A DNA stretch of 44,217 bases from Vulcanimicrobiota bacterium (GCA_003136355.1 PLED01000036.1:1-44217), one strand, 5' to 3'; shown: positions 25,590 through 33,571, counted from the stretch's first letter. Notes: generated by a model from the letters alone, not told the origin. Program-made: numbers and translations.

Positions 25590-26950
25590 CCATAACGAAT
25601 CTGCCCGTCATCGATCGCATACCGCCGCAAAATCTCGAAGCGGAGATGGCGCTGCTGGGTTCGATTCTGGTCGACCGCGAGATCATGGGAGCGGCGGGCG
25701 AAATCGTGCGGCCGGAAGATTTCTACGCGCACGTTCACGCGACGATCTATTCCGTGCTGTTGCATTTGTACGATCGCGCCGAACCGCTCGACAAGATTAC
25801 GATCGCCGAAGAGCTCAAGCGCCGCGACCAGCTTGAAAAGGTCGGCGGCATCTCCTATCTTTCGGCGCTCATGGACACGGTGCAAACCGCAGCGTCGGCG
25901 ACGTATTACGCGAAGATCGTGCGCGAAAAAGCGGTGCTGCGCGGATTGATCCATGCGGGTACGCAGATCACCCAATATGGCTACGAAAATGAAGAAGACG
26001 TCGAGGGCGCGCTGGACCGCAGCGAGCAGATGGTCTTTGAAATCGGCCGGCGGCAGCTCCACCGCGATTTCGTGCCGGTGGGTCAGCTCCTCAAGCCGGC
26101 CTTCGAAAACATCGACAAGCTCTTTCACAGTCGAGGCGGCCTCACCGGGCTAACCTCCGGCTTCCGGGACGTCGACGACATGACTACCGGCTTCCAGCCC
26201 GGGAATTTCATCATTCTGGCGGCGCGGCCGGGCATGGGCAAGACGTCATTTGCGCTCAACATGGCTGTCGCGGCGGCGCGCGTGGAGACCGAGCCCGTAG
26301 CGTTCTTTTCGCTGGAAATGTCCAACGACGAAATCGTGCAGCGCTTGATCTGCGCTGAAGCGCACATCAGCATGCACGACATGCGCCGCGGAAACATCAA
26401 GCCGCATCACTGGGAGAAAATCTCCGATGCGATGGGCGTGCTCAACGAACTGCCGATCTATCTTGACGACTCCGGCGCGATTTCGATCGCCGAGATTCGC
26501 AGCCGTTGCCGCCGCCTGCAGTCGGGCGCCGGCCTATCGGCCGTCTTCATCGACTACTTGCAGTTGGTTCGGCCAAACGTCTTGAGCCGCAACTCCAACC
26601 GCAACGAAGAACTCTCCGACATCTGCCGCACGTTAAAAACGACCGCCAAAGATCTCGCCGTACCCGTCATCGCGCTCGCGCAACTCAACCGCGGCGTCGA
26701 AACGCGCTCTGAAAAACGTCCGATGCTGGCAGATTTACGGGACTCGGGTAGCTTGGAACAAGAATCTGATATCGTCGCGTTTCTCTATCGCGAAGGCTAT
26801 TACAAAGAAGAAACGCCCGAGCCCGATCTTACGGAATTCATCATCGCCAAACACCGCAACGGTCCGACCGGTACCGTGAAGCTTCGCTTCCAGCGCGAGT
26901 ACACGCTCTTCTTACCGTACGGGGACGAGTCGCACTTCCCAGCGGCCTAG
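25586..26950 (+). CDS. dnaB: Replicative DNA helicase DnaB
   Basis: 454 aa. N-terminal helical domain RIPPQNLEAEMALLGSIL; the RecA-like domain has Walker A LAARPGMGKTSFALNMA, then FFSLEMSNDEIVQRL, then Walker B VFIDYLQLV. The DnaB signature LAQLNRGVETR and DLRDSGSLEQESD follows. It unwinds DNA ahead of the replication fork as a hexamer. No intein is present. It overlaps lonC by ATGA. Its stop is followed at once by the left inverted-repeat arm. Confidence 0.97.
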   Translation: MTITNLPVIDRIPPQNLEAEMALLGSILVDREIMGAAGEIVRPEDFYAHVHATIYSVLLHLYDRAEPLDKITIAEELKRRDQLEKVGGISYLSALMDTVQTAASATYYAKIVREKAVLRGLIHAGTQITQYGYENEEDVEGALDRSEQMVFEIGRRQLHRDFVPVGQLLKPAFENIDKLFHSRGGLTGLTSGFRDVDDMTTGFQPGNFIILAARPGMGKTSFALNMAVAAARVETEPVAFFSLEMSNDEIVQRLICAEAHISMHDMRRGNIKPHHWEKISDAMGVLNELPIYLDDSGAISIAEIRSRCRRLQSGAGLSAVFIDYLQLVRPNVLSRNSNRNEELSDICRTLKTTAKDLAVPVIALAQLNRGVETRSEKRPMLADLRDSGSLEQESDIVAFLYREGYYKEETPEPDLTEFIIAKHRNGPTGTVKLRFQREYTLFLPYGDESHFPAA

Positions 26951-26951
26951 C

Positions 26952-27012
26952 CCAAATGGTGTCATCCTGAGCGTAGCATTTCGCCTTTAGCGAAATGCGA
27001 AGTCGAAGGGCG
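26952..27012 (+). repeat. 61-nt inverted-repeat arm, left
   Basis: Runs from CCAAATGGTGTCATCCTGAG to GAAGTCGAAGGGCG and holds the hairpin GCATTTCGC-CTTTA-GCGAAATGC (26976-26998). The reverse complement of 27959-28019 matches it at 57 of 61 bases. It starts one base after the dnaB stop. Part of it encodes the C-terminus and stop of the lipoprotein gene. Confidence 0.85.
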
Positions 27013-27936
27013 CCTGAGCGAGCGTAGCGAGTCGAAGGCCGCGGGCGCGGTAGTATTGCACGGGCAGTAAGTTAATGAGTGAAGGTAAAACGTTGCTGAA
27101 TATCCGGCGCTGTGCGCCGGTATCTGATAGCTCCTTGCCGCGACCGTGACTCTGTCTTCAAGCGGCATCTCAATTGGCACCTCATCCCAAAAACCGCCAG
27201 CTCGTCCATAATCCACCCATGTAGTTCCCAAATCGGTTGAGTACTTCTGGGCGTGTTCTCCCATCCAGCGAACTAGCGCAAGCGAATTTTTCCCGTAAGG
27301 CATGACATCGTCGGAGCAGGGTCCGCGCGTGACCTTTTTTGTGGCAAGACGGTAAAATACGACCCTTGCCGGAGTCGCGAGAGTGTCGTTCGCGCATTCT
27401 GAAACCGCGCATCCTGAAGCCGGGCATTCCGGCTCGTCCTCGATCAAGATTGCCGCAGTTTCATCTCCCGAAAAAGCAAATGTTCCATCGAACCTATCGT
27501 TGACAATCGGCAAATCTATTTTGCGGGCCCGACGCTTTGCGAGGTCTACGAGGAATGCGACGGGTTTGTGCATGGTATCACCGTCGGCGCACAACAGAAA
27601 TCGTCCGCTGCCGGAGAGCGCTACAGTCGGTCGGCCCGCGCGACACGGGGCGGGAGGGCGGAATTGGCGTCCTCGTATCGACCATGCCGCCTGTGCTCGT
27701 CCGTCACTCGTATAGGCTATATGCAGCAGTGCTGCCGGATTTTCTCTTGCCACATACCAAGAGCCCGGCAAAAGGTGCTCACCTTTGCGAGTAATTGCGA
27801 CAGTGCTCGGACGAGTCGGCGTGAAGTCGGTGGCTGCGAGAATCACGTATGCGATGCCATCGTGCATCTTCGCGGGAGCTTGAGGCGCGCACGCCGATAG
27901 AAACGCGGCGAGTCCAAAAAAGAGAGCTATCCTCAT
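26962..27936 (-). CDS. Lipoprotein of unknown function, boxed by inverted repeats
   Basis: 324 aa. The ATG at 27936 gives MRIALFFGLAAFLSACAPQ with lipobox LSAC; a longer frame to 27984 reads through the repeat and is rejected. The mature part is beta-rich with six cysteines (in PCRAG, FLLCADG, PECPAS, GCAVSECAND, GPCSDD), likely disulfides, and looks like an exported propeller-like domain. No family is recognised. The last 30 or so residues (AAFDSLRSLRRP, then HFAKGEMLRSG) are translated from the left repeat arm, so the original C-terminus may be lost. It points opposite to dnaB. Confidence 0.68.
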   Translation of the reverse strand: MRIALFFGLAAFLSACAPQAPAKMHDGIAYVILAATDFTPTRPSTVAITRKGEHLLPGSWYVARENPAALLHIAYTSDGRAQAAWSIRGRQFRPPAPCRAGRPTVALSGSGRFLLCADGDTMHKPVAFLVDLAKRRARKIDLPIVNDRFDGTFAFSGDETAAILIEDEPECPASGCAVSECANDTLATPARVVFYRLATKKVTRGPCSDDVMPYGKNSLALVRWMGEHAQKYSTDLGTTWVDYGRAGGFWDEVPIEMPLEDRVTVAARSYQIPAHSAGYSATFYLHSLTYCPCNTTAPAAFDSLRSLRRPSTSHFAKGEMLRSG

Positions 27937-27958
27937 GCGGGCCTCGACTTCGCTCGGC

Positions 27959-28019
27959 CGCCCTTCGACTTCGCATTTCGCCAAGGGCGAAATACTTCGC
28001 TCAGGATGACACCATTTGG
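27959..28019 (-). repeat. 61-nt inverted-repeat arm, right
   Basis: The reverse complement reads CCAAATGGTGTCATCCTGAG to GAAGTCGAAGGGCG, with 57 of 61 bases equal to the left arm. The hairpin is ATTTCGCC-CTT-GGCGAAAT with an unpaired outer base. It lies just upstream of the lipoprotein gene and so separates it from the kor genes. Confidence 0.85.
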
Positions 28020-28059
28020 AGCGCTATAACGCTTAGCGTTTCGCTCAAGCGCACCGCGT

Positions 28060-29097
28060 TTAGCTGAAAGACTCCATCAGCGACTTCCAGTCATCGCGTG
28101 AGATGCGAAGATCGTCTTCGGCGAGCTGCGCCAGCGGTTTTTTCGGAAGTTTCTCGCGTTCGCACAGATCGCGCGCTTGCGTGTCTACGTAGAGAAGGCC
28201 GGTGACGAGTTCGCCTTTCTCGCGCGCTTGGTTGAGAACGGTGAGTGCGCCGATGCGATTGGCCGGATCGTATTCGACCTCGAGTTTGCGCAGCAAAATG
28301 CGCGAGCCGTCGTCGAACTGTACTTCGGTAACGGTTCCCGGCTCGTAGTCGACGGTGATTTCACGTCCGCCGACGATGTAGTCCGGCGTATGTAAGATCG
28401 CGTGGTGCTCTTTGACGTAGGCGTAGCTTTTCGTCGAGCCTTCGTGATCGTTGAATGTGACGCAGGGGCTAATGATGTCGAGCACGGCGGTGCCGCGGTG
28501 TGAAAACGCGGCCTGCAGCAGCGGAATCAGTTGCTTGCCGTCGCCGGAGAACGAGCGCGCGACGAACGTCGCGCCCAGTTCGATCGCCAGCCCGCAGACA
28601 TCGATCGTTTCGAGCTCGTTGACTTGGCCTTTTTTCAGCACCGAACCGCGGTCGGCGGTTGCCGAGAATTGGCCCTTCGTCAATCCGTAACAGCCGTTGT
28701 CTTCTATGATATACGTGCAGTCGACGTTGCGGCGGATCATGTGGCAGTATTGGCCCAAGCCGATGCTGGCCGTGTCGCCGTCGCCGCTGATCCCGAGCAC
28801 CATCAACTCGCGGTTGGCGATCTTCGCGCCGGTAGCGAGAGAAGGCATGCGCCCGTGCACGCCGTTGAACCCGTGCGCGCGCTCGACGAAATATGCCGGC
28901 GTTTTCGAGGAGCAGCCGATGCCGCTCATTTTGGCGAGTTTGTGCGGCTCCACGCCATACTCGTACAGCGCTTTGATCAGGTGATTAGTGATTGAGTTGT
29001 GGCCGCAGCCGGCGCAGAGCGTGCTGGGCAAACCTTTGTAAACGTCGCGTGTAAGGCCGGCTGAATTGACGTTAGCCGGAGGTGCTCCGCTGGTCAT
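28060..29097 (-). CDS. korB: 2-oxoacid:ferredoxin oxidoreductase, beta subunit
   Basis: 345 aa TPP-binding subunit. TLCAGCGHNSITNHL opens the domain; GIGCSSKTPAYF and HGRMPSLATGAKIAN follow. LGISGDGDTASIGLGQ...with NGCYGLTKGQFSATA is the TPP/Mg2+ site. TAVLDIISPCVTFND closes the core. It oxidatively decarboxylates 2-oxoglutarate (or a related 2-oxoacid) to acyl-CoA, reducing ferredoxin. No ferredoxin domain is fused, so an external carrier is needed. Its ATG overlaps the korA stop (ATGA), so the subunits are coupled. Confidence 0.94.
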   Translation of the reverse strand: MTSGAPPANVNSAGLTRDVYKGLPSTLCAGCGHNSITNHLIKALYEYGVEPHKLAKMSGIGCSSKTPAYFVERAHGFNGVHGRMPSLATGAKIANRELMVLGISGDGDTASIGLGQYCHMIRRNVDCTYIIEDNGCYGLTKGQFSATADRGSVLKKGQVNELETIDVCGLAIELGATFVARSFSGDGKQLIPLLQAAFSHRGTAVLDIISPCVTFNDHEGSTKSYAYVKEHHAILHTPDYIVGGREITVDYEPGTVTEVQFDDGSRILLRKLEVEYDPANRIGALTVLNQAREKGELVTGLLYVDTQARDLCEREKLPKKPLAQLAEDDLRISRDDWKSLMESFS

Positions 29098-30899
29098 GCC
29101 GGGACGAGCTCCGTTCGTTCGGATTTCAGTAAGGGCTCGAAGATGGCCGATGCATCGATCGGCACGCCGTTGTAATGCCGGATAGAACGCATTTTCTCAA
29201 TCGCGCTCGCCGGCAATTCGGTGCGAAGTATTCCGTACAGTTGGCCGTCACGGTTTTGCTCAACGACGTAGACGCGCTCGTGACGCTCGATGAAAGCGAG
29301 CACGTCCGCCGTCAGCGGTAGTGCGCGTATGCGCAGATAATCGGTTTCGACCCCGGCTTCACGGAGCTGCTCGCGCGCTTCCACAATCGCATGGTGCGTC
29401 GTTCCGTACGCGATCAGTCCGCAGGCATTCCCCGTCTCTTCTGCGATAGGTTTCGGCACCGCCGAGCGCGCGGTATCGAATTTGCGCGACAGGCGATCCA
29501 AGTTGTTGCGATAGACGTTGGGATCTTCCGAATAACGCGCGGTTTCGTCGTGACCCGAGCCGCGCGTGAAGAAGCCGGCGTTGGCGTGTTCGGTACCGGG
29601 CAGCGTGCGATAGGCAATGCCGTCGGAATCGACGTCGCGGTAGCGTCCCCACGATCCGGCGGCTTCCAATTCTTTCGCGCTCAAAACTTTGCCGCGATCG
29701 AAGCCTTGCTCGGGATAGGGCAACGGCTTCGTCATCCAAAGATTCATGCCGAGATCCAAATCGCTGAGCACGAAGACCGGTGTCTGAAAACGATCGGCCA
29801 GATCGAACGCTTGGCTCGCGAACTCGTAGGCTTCGATCGGCGTGGACGGGAGCAGCACGATATGCTTGGTGTCGCCATGTGAAAGCGTGTAGGCGAAAGC
29901 GACGTCGCCCTGCATCGTGCGCGTCGGCAAGCCCGTCGACGGTCCCGCGCGCTGTACGTCAAAGATGACGCCGGGAAGTTCCGCGTAATAGCCGAGCCCG
30001 GCGAATTCGGCCATCAGAGAGAGACCCGGCCCGGATGTCGAGGTCATCGCGCGCGCGCCCGCCCACGTGGCGCCGAAGACCATGCCGATCGCGGCGAGTT
30101 CGTCTTCTGCCTGCAGTACGGCAACTTTGCGCTCGCCGGTTTCCGCGTCGACGCGGTAGCGATCGCAATAAGCGATGAACGACTCGCACAGCGACGAGGA
30201 TGGCGTGATCGGGTACCATGCGGCGACCGTGCAGCCGGCCATGACGCAGCCCAGCGCAGCGGCCGAGTTGCCCTCCATCAGAATCAAGCCGTCGTTGTTG
30301 CCGGCCATTGCTTCCAGCGCGTACGGATCGTTCTTCGGCAAATTCTCGCGGGCGTAATTCGCACCCAAGCGCACGGCGTCCATGTTCGTATCGACGGCCT
30401 TGAGTTTGCGCCGGAACTGCGCGCGCAGCGCGGCCTCGATTGCCTCTTCGCTTATGCCGAGCAGCTGTGCGAGCGCGCCGACGTAGATCATGTTGGTCAG
30501 GTACTTGCGCAGCGCGGCGTCGGCCACGTTTTCCTTGGCTAGTTTCGCGAAGGGAACCGGATAGTACGTGACGTCGTCGCGTTTGGTGGCGCCGGTAACC
30601 GCGAACGTCTCTTCGTAAAGAATAGCGCCGCCGGATTTTACGTCGAGGACATCGGCGTGCCACGTCGCGGGGTTGAGCGCTATCAACATATCGATGCTGC
30701 TGCTGCGGCATTGATAGCCCTGCGGCGAGACGCGCACGTCGAACCACGTCGGCAGCCCCTCGATGTTCGACGGGAAAACGTTTTTTGGGGCGACGGGAAT
30801 GCCCAAACGGAAAATCGCGTTGGCTAAAACCAAATTCGCGGACTGACTACCCGAGCCGTTCACGGTCGCGGCGCGGATCGTCAAATCGTTGATTTGCAC
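29094..30899 (-). CDS. korA: 2-oxoacid:ferredoxin oxidoreductase, fused gamma-alpha subunit
   Basis: 601 aa. Residues 1-180 are the gamma domain (ATVNGSGSQSANLVLANAIF; EGLPTWFDVRVSPQGY). From about 200 the alpha pyrimidine-binding domain follows: LMEGNSAAALGCVMAGC, YPITPSSSLCESF, TSTSGPGLSLMAEFAG. A C-terminal domain has GLIAYGTTHHAIVEA and YVVEQNRDGQLYGIL. This fused layout is typical of two-subunit KorAB enzymes used in aerobes and facultative anaerobes. It starts with GTG at 30899. The substrate is most likely 2-oxoglutarate by family. Confidence 0.94.
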   Translation of the reverse strand: MQINDLTIRAATVNGSGSQSANLVLANAIFRLGIPVAPKNVFPSNIEGLPTWFDVRVSPQGYQCRSSSIDMLIALNPATWHADVLDVKSGGAILYEETFAVTGATKRDDVTYYPVPFAKLAKENVADAALRKYLTNMIYVGALAQLLGISEEAIEAALRAQFRRKLKAVDTNMDAVRLGANYARENLPKNDPYALEAMAGNNDGLILMEGNSAAALGCVMAGCTVAAWYPITPSSSLCESFIAYCDRYRVDAETGERKVAVLQAEDELAAIGMVFGATWAGARAMTSTSGPGLSLMAEFAGLGYYAELPGVIFDVQRAGPSTGLPTRTMQGDVAFAYTLSHGDTKHIVLLPSTPIEAYEFASQAFDLADRFQTPVFVLSDLDLGMNLWMTKPLPYPEQGFDRGKVLSAKELEAAGSWGRYRDVDSDGIAYRTLPGTEHANAGFFTRGSGHDETARYSEDPNVYRNNLDRLSRKFDTARSAVPKPIAEETGNACGLIAYGTTHHAIVEAREQLREAGVETDYLRIRALPLTADVLAFIERHERVYVVEQNRDGQLYGILRTELPASAIEKMRSIRHYNGVPIDASAIFEPLLKSERTELVPA

Positions 30900-30959
30900 G
30901 GCCGAATTCTTCGGGACGGCGAGCGCGTTCGCCTCGCCGCCCGCCTCACCGTCGCCTGC

Positions 30960-31148
30960 CTAACCCTGCTGGTCGACTTCCCCCGTGTCGCCTTGCTCGA
31001 CCGGTTGCGGGCCGCGCGCGCGACTCTCGGAGTCGCGTTCGGCCAAATTGTCCTCTGGGATTTCGCCGCGGCTGGAGGGGCTGCGAGTCACGATTAAGCT
31101 TGCTAGCCGTCTTGAGATGTTTTCTTCGTTGTAGTGCCGGTCGGCCAT
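30960..31148 (-). CDS. Small charged protein upstream of korA
   Basis: 62 aa: MADRHYNEENISRRLASLIV, then an acidic/polar tail ending VEQGDTGEVDQQG. It has a strong Shine-Dalgarno (GAGGAG, six bases before ATG) and lies 60 bases upstream of korA on the same strand. No family is recognised; the tail looks disordered. It could be a regulator or assembly peptide of KorAB. Its strong ribosome site is the main reason to call it real. Confidence 0.5.
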   Translation of the reverse strand: MADRHYNEENISRRLASLIVTRSPSSRGEIPEDNLAERDSESRARGPQPVEQGDTGEVDQQG

Positions 31149-31200
31149 TGGGGTCTCCTCATTTCCTTGCGTACTAACCAGTACCCATCAGCGGCCGGTG

Positions 31201-31755
31201 CTAACGTGGCGAGCGCTGGTCGTCACGCACTCCGATGCTCTGCGAGCGATAGGAGCGGGACAGCTTTACGTACTCGTGCGCGCTGACCGCGATCCACTTG
31301 GCCGACTCACCGTCTAGTTGCTTCTTGACCTTGGCCGGAGAGCCGGCAACCAGCACTCCGTCGGGAATCTCCGAGCCTTCGCCAACGACGCTGCCCGCGG
31401 CAACGAGCGAGCGTTCGCCGACGGTCGCGTTCGTCAGCACGACCGCATTGCTGCCGATCAGCGCATGAGATTTGATGTGGCAGTCTTCCATGATAGCGGC
31501 GTGGCCGACCGTCACGTCGTCGTCGATCTGCGTGAGGCCGCCTTCGCTGACGTGAATCACGGCGTTATCTTGAATCGACGTGCGCGCACCGATGCGAATC
31601 GGCCCGTTGTCGGCGCGCAGCACCGCGCCGAACCAAACGCTCGACTCAGGCCCGACGACGACGTCGCCGATCAACACGGCGGTCGGGGCGATAAAGGCGG
31701 TGGGGTCCACTTTCGGACGCTTCCCGTTGTACTCAATGATCGTGGCTTGTTCCAT
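31201..31755 (-). CDS. Gamma-carbonic anhydrase-like protein (left-handed beta-helix)
   Basis: 184 aa. Hexapeptide repeats run through residues 15-140 (FIAPTAVLIGDVVVGPESSV, then WFGAVLRADNGPIRIGARTS). The metal region reads NAVIHVSEGG (His68) and VGHAAIMEDCHI (His85). In active gamma-CAs a third His lies five residues after this one; here position 90 is Glu and the usual HGC is EDC. So catalysis is uncertain. The protein is probably a trimer. Start ATG at 31755; a long upstream frame on the same strand is antisense to the YVTN gene and is rejected. It is divergent from the 85-aa gene 18 bases away. Confidence 0.88.
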   Translation of the reverse strand: MEQATIIEYNGKRPKVDPTAFIAPTAVLIGDVVVGPESSVWFGAVLRADNGPIRIGARTSIQDNAVIHVSEGGLTQIDDDVTVGHAAIMEDCHIKSHALIGSNAVVLTNATVGERSLVAAGSVVGEGSEIPDGVLVAGSPAKVKKQLDGESAKWIAVSAHEYVKLSRSYRSQSIGVRDDQRSPR

Positions 31756-31773
31756 AGAAAGCGACAGTTTCTG

Positions 31774-32031
31774 ATGCACCGTCATAACACCCCGCTGCGC
31801 GGCGTCAAAGCGGTTCCCCGGCCGAAACCCGATGACGCCGGCTATACTGCCGTCAATTACGCTTATGCGGGCAAGAGCGGGCACATCCACGAGGTGGTGA
31901 CGCTCAACGGCCGCGAACTGGCGAAAGTCGGCTTCGACGACCGAAAGATCGTCTATTACTTTTTGGACGATCTCGAGCTCGACGCCGGCGCTAAGCGCGG
32001 GACGTTCCACGATAACGATAAGAAGGAGTAG
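31774..32031 (+). CDS. Small hypothetical protein
   Basis: 85 aa, beginning MHRHNTPLRGVKAV. It contains AGYTAVNYAYAGKSGHIHEVV, then TLNGRELAKVGFDDRKIVYYFLDDLE, and ends FHDNDKKE. The run of alternating hydrophobic residues suggests a small beta-sheet protein. No signal peptide and no family recognised. Stop and the next gene's GGAG (32022-32027) overlap closely, so it is co-transcribed with the YVTN propeller gene. No strong ribosome site is seen for its own start. Confidence 0.55.
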   Translation: MHRHNTPLRGVKAVPRPKPDDAGYTAVNYAYAGKSGHIHEVVTLNGRELAKVGFDDRKIVYYFLDDLELDAGAKRGTFHDNDKKE

Positions 32032-32034
32032 ACC

Positions 32035-32952
32035 ATGCCTATTATAGCTGCAGCTCCGCCGGTAGCCGTTACGCCGCCCGGCGGATTCGATTATGTGACG
32101 GTGGATTCGCTGCACCGCCGCGTTTACGCGGCGCACGGCGCGGTGCTTCTGATCGTCGATGCGGACACGGGCGCCGTTGCCGGCACGGTCCAGCTCGGCG
32201 GCGTGGCCGGGTCGGCTCCGAATGTGGCTTTGGGCCATGTCTACACCGGCAACGGCGACGCGAAGGCGATGTCGGAAGTCGATCCCGTCAGCCTGAAAGA
32301 AGTCGCACGCGTTGCGGTCGGCGGTCCGGTGGATGCGATTGCGTATGATGCGGGGCTCGGCCGGATCTACGGCGACGAGGACGACGGCACGCGCATTTTC
32401 GTGATCGACTCCAGGACGTTCAAGCAGATCGGCACCATCACTGTTCCGGGCCACAAGCCGGAGTATCTGCAGATCAATCCGGCGACGCACGAAATCTATC
32501 AAAACATCGACAGCGATAGCGAGATCGCGGTTATCGACGGGCAGCGGATGCAGCTGACGCGCACGATTCCGACGCCGGAAATTAAGCACAACCATCCGCT
32601 GCAATACGATGCACCTTTCGGTATGCTGCTGGTGGCGGGCTCGAATAACAAGATGTCGGGCTATTCGACCGCCGGGAAGCTGCTGTGGACGATCGACTAT
32701 CCGTCGCGCGTCGATCAGTGCGATCTCGATGCCACGCGCCAAATGATGGCGTGCGCCGGCAACGGCATTACCCTGCTCAAAATCAATCAGAACGGTCCGG
32801 CGCAGATCGTCGCGACGTTGCCGATGACGCCCGGTCCGCACACCGTGGCGATCGATCCGAAAACCGGCGACATTTGGGCCGTCTGGGGAACGCGCCCTAC
32901 CGCAACGGCGCCCGCAACCGCTTTTGTGCAGCGCTTCCACTACCAGCCGTAA
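32035..32952 (+). CDS. YVTN/NHL-type beta-propeller protein
   Basis: 305 aa with repeated blades: FDYVTVDSLHRRVYAAHGA, VALGHVYTGNGD, AIAYDAGLGRIYGDEDDG, YLQINPATHEIYQNID and VAIDPKTGDIWAVWG. This is the YncE-like propeller pattern with the D-x-H-x-R-VYA start of a blade. No signal peptide is present, although many relatives are exported. AAGGAG precedes the ATG. The last 56 bases overlap the convergent HNH gene. Binding role unknown. Confidence 0.85.
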   Translation: MPIIAAAPPVAVTPPGGFDYVTVDSLHRRVYAAHGAVLLIVDADTGAVAGTVQLGGVAGSAPNVALGHVYTGNGDAKAMSEVDPVSLKEVARVAVGGPVDAIAYDAGLGRIYGDEDDGTRIFVIDSRTFKQIGTITVPGHKPEYLQINPATHEIYQNIDSDSEIAVIDGQRMQLTRTIPTPEIKHNHPLQYDAPFGMLLVAGSNNKMSGYSTAGKLLWTIDYPSRVDQCDLDATRQMMACAGNGITLLKINQNGPAQIVATLPMTPGPHTVAIDPKTGDIWAVWGTRPTATAPATAFVQRFHYQP

Positions 32953-33415
32953 ATCGCCGACGCCTCGGCAAGATCAGCGGCGAGAAATGAACGCCGTCGA
33001 TTCCCTTGAGGTACCGGGCGCGCCGAAGCGCGCGTCCGTTGCCCTTGTTGGCGTTGCCAAAGGTTTCGGTCAACGAATGATGGTTAGGGCAGAGTAGCCG
33101 TAGGTTTTCGGGTCTGTTGTTCTGCGCATTTCCGTCGATGTGGTCCACGTGCAAGGGAACGCGCCCTGTTCTTGGGTTGCGTTCGCCCCAGCCGCAGACG
33201 CTGCAGGCATAGCCGGTCGATTCCAAAAGGTACCGACGGACTCTATACGTGGGGCCGTCGAAGTTACTCCTCGATCCCTCGATTTCGCCGGATTTCCATT
33301 TCCGCACGTACTCGGTATAGAGAAAGTCAAACTGGCATTGCTGCGAGCAATAAAACGAGGCATTACGCTTGACTGTGTTATTGCAAGTATCTCGCTTGCA
33401 TATTGATCTCTTCAT
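32897..33415 (-). CDS. Phage-type HNH endonuclease
   Basis: 172 aa from the ATG at 33415; an upstream in-frame ATG at 33472 lies in the terminator. The N-terminus has a zinc knuckle (SICKRDTCNNTVKRNASFYC with SQQCQFDF). The HNH core is YACSVCGWGERNP, VPLHVDHIDGNAQNNRPENL and RLLCPNHHSLTETF, giving two CxxC-type zinc cysteines and the H-N-H triad. Free-standing enzymes of this form occur in phages and as homing nucleases. The upstream region is AT-rich against its neighbours, which suggests recent transfer. Its last 18 codons are antisense to the YVTN gene end. Confidence 0.85.
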   Translation of the reverse strand: MKRSICKRDTCNNTVKRNASFYCSQQCQFDFLYTEYVRKWKSGEIEGSRSNFDGPTYRVRRYLLESTGYACSVCGWGERNPRTGRVPLHVDHIDGNAQNNRPENLRLLCPNHHSLTETFGNANKGNGRALRRARYLKGIDGVHFSPLILPRRRRFTAGSGSAAQKRLRAPLR

Positions 33416-33436
33416 ATAGCGATTATGGTGGCGCAG

Positions 33437-33456
33437 TGTGCCATATGTATGGCACA
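33437..33456. promoter_or_regulatory. Perfect palindrome upstream of HNH gene
   Basis: TGTGCCATA-TG-TATGGCACA is a 9+9 inverted repeat with a 2-base centre. It is 22 bases upstream of the HNH start and next to the tRNA terminator. It could be an operator or a second terminator stem; no T-run follows it on either strand. Confidence 0.5.
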
Positions 33457-33460
33457 AATA

Positions 33461-33492
33461 AAAACGCAACACGTATTTGTGTTGCGTTTTTT
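33461..33492 (-). terminator. Bidirectional rho-independent terminator after tRNA-Thr
   Basis: AAAACGCAACAC (33461-33472), loop GTATTT, GTGTTGCGTTTT (33479-33490): a 12-bp stem with A and T runs on both sides. It ends 3 bases past the tRNA 3' end, so it is the tRNA terminator on the minus strand. Confidence 0.9.
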
Positions 33493-33495
33493 AGA

Positions 33496-33571
33496 TGGAG
33501 CCGACGGCCGGACTCGAACCGGCGGCCTATAGTTTACGAAACTATTGCTCCACCAACTGAGCTACGTCGGC
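33496..33571 (-). tRNA. tRNA-Thr (anticodon CGT)
   Basis: 76 nt including an encoded CCA. Acceptor stem GCCGACG/CGTCGGC, D arm GCTC...GAGC, anticodon stem ATAGT/ACTAT with loop TTCGTAA (anticodon CGT, reads ACG), variable loop AGGCC, T arm GCCGG-TTCGAGT-CCGGC, discriminator T, then CCA. All four stems pair without mismatch. It is single and not in an operon. Confidence 0.97.

Noticed and set aside
27937-27984. Longer start of the lipoprotein
   Set aside because: Reads through the repeat arm and hides the lipobox signal, which fits the ATG at 27936.
31756-32940. N-terminal extension of the gamma-CA-like frame to 579 aa
   Set aside because: This part is antisense to the YVTN gene and its upstream partner; homology begins only at the ATG at 31755.
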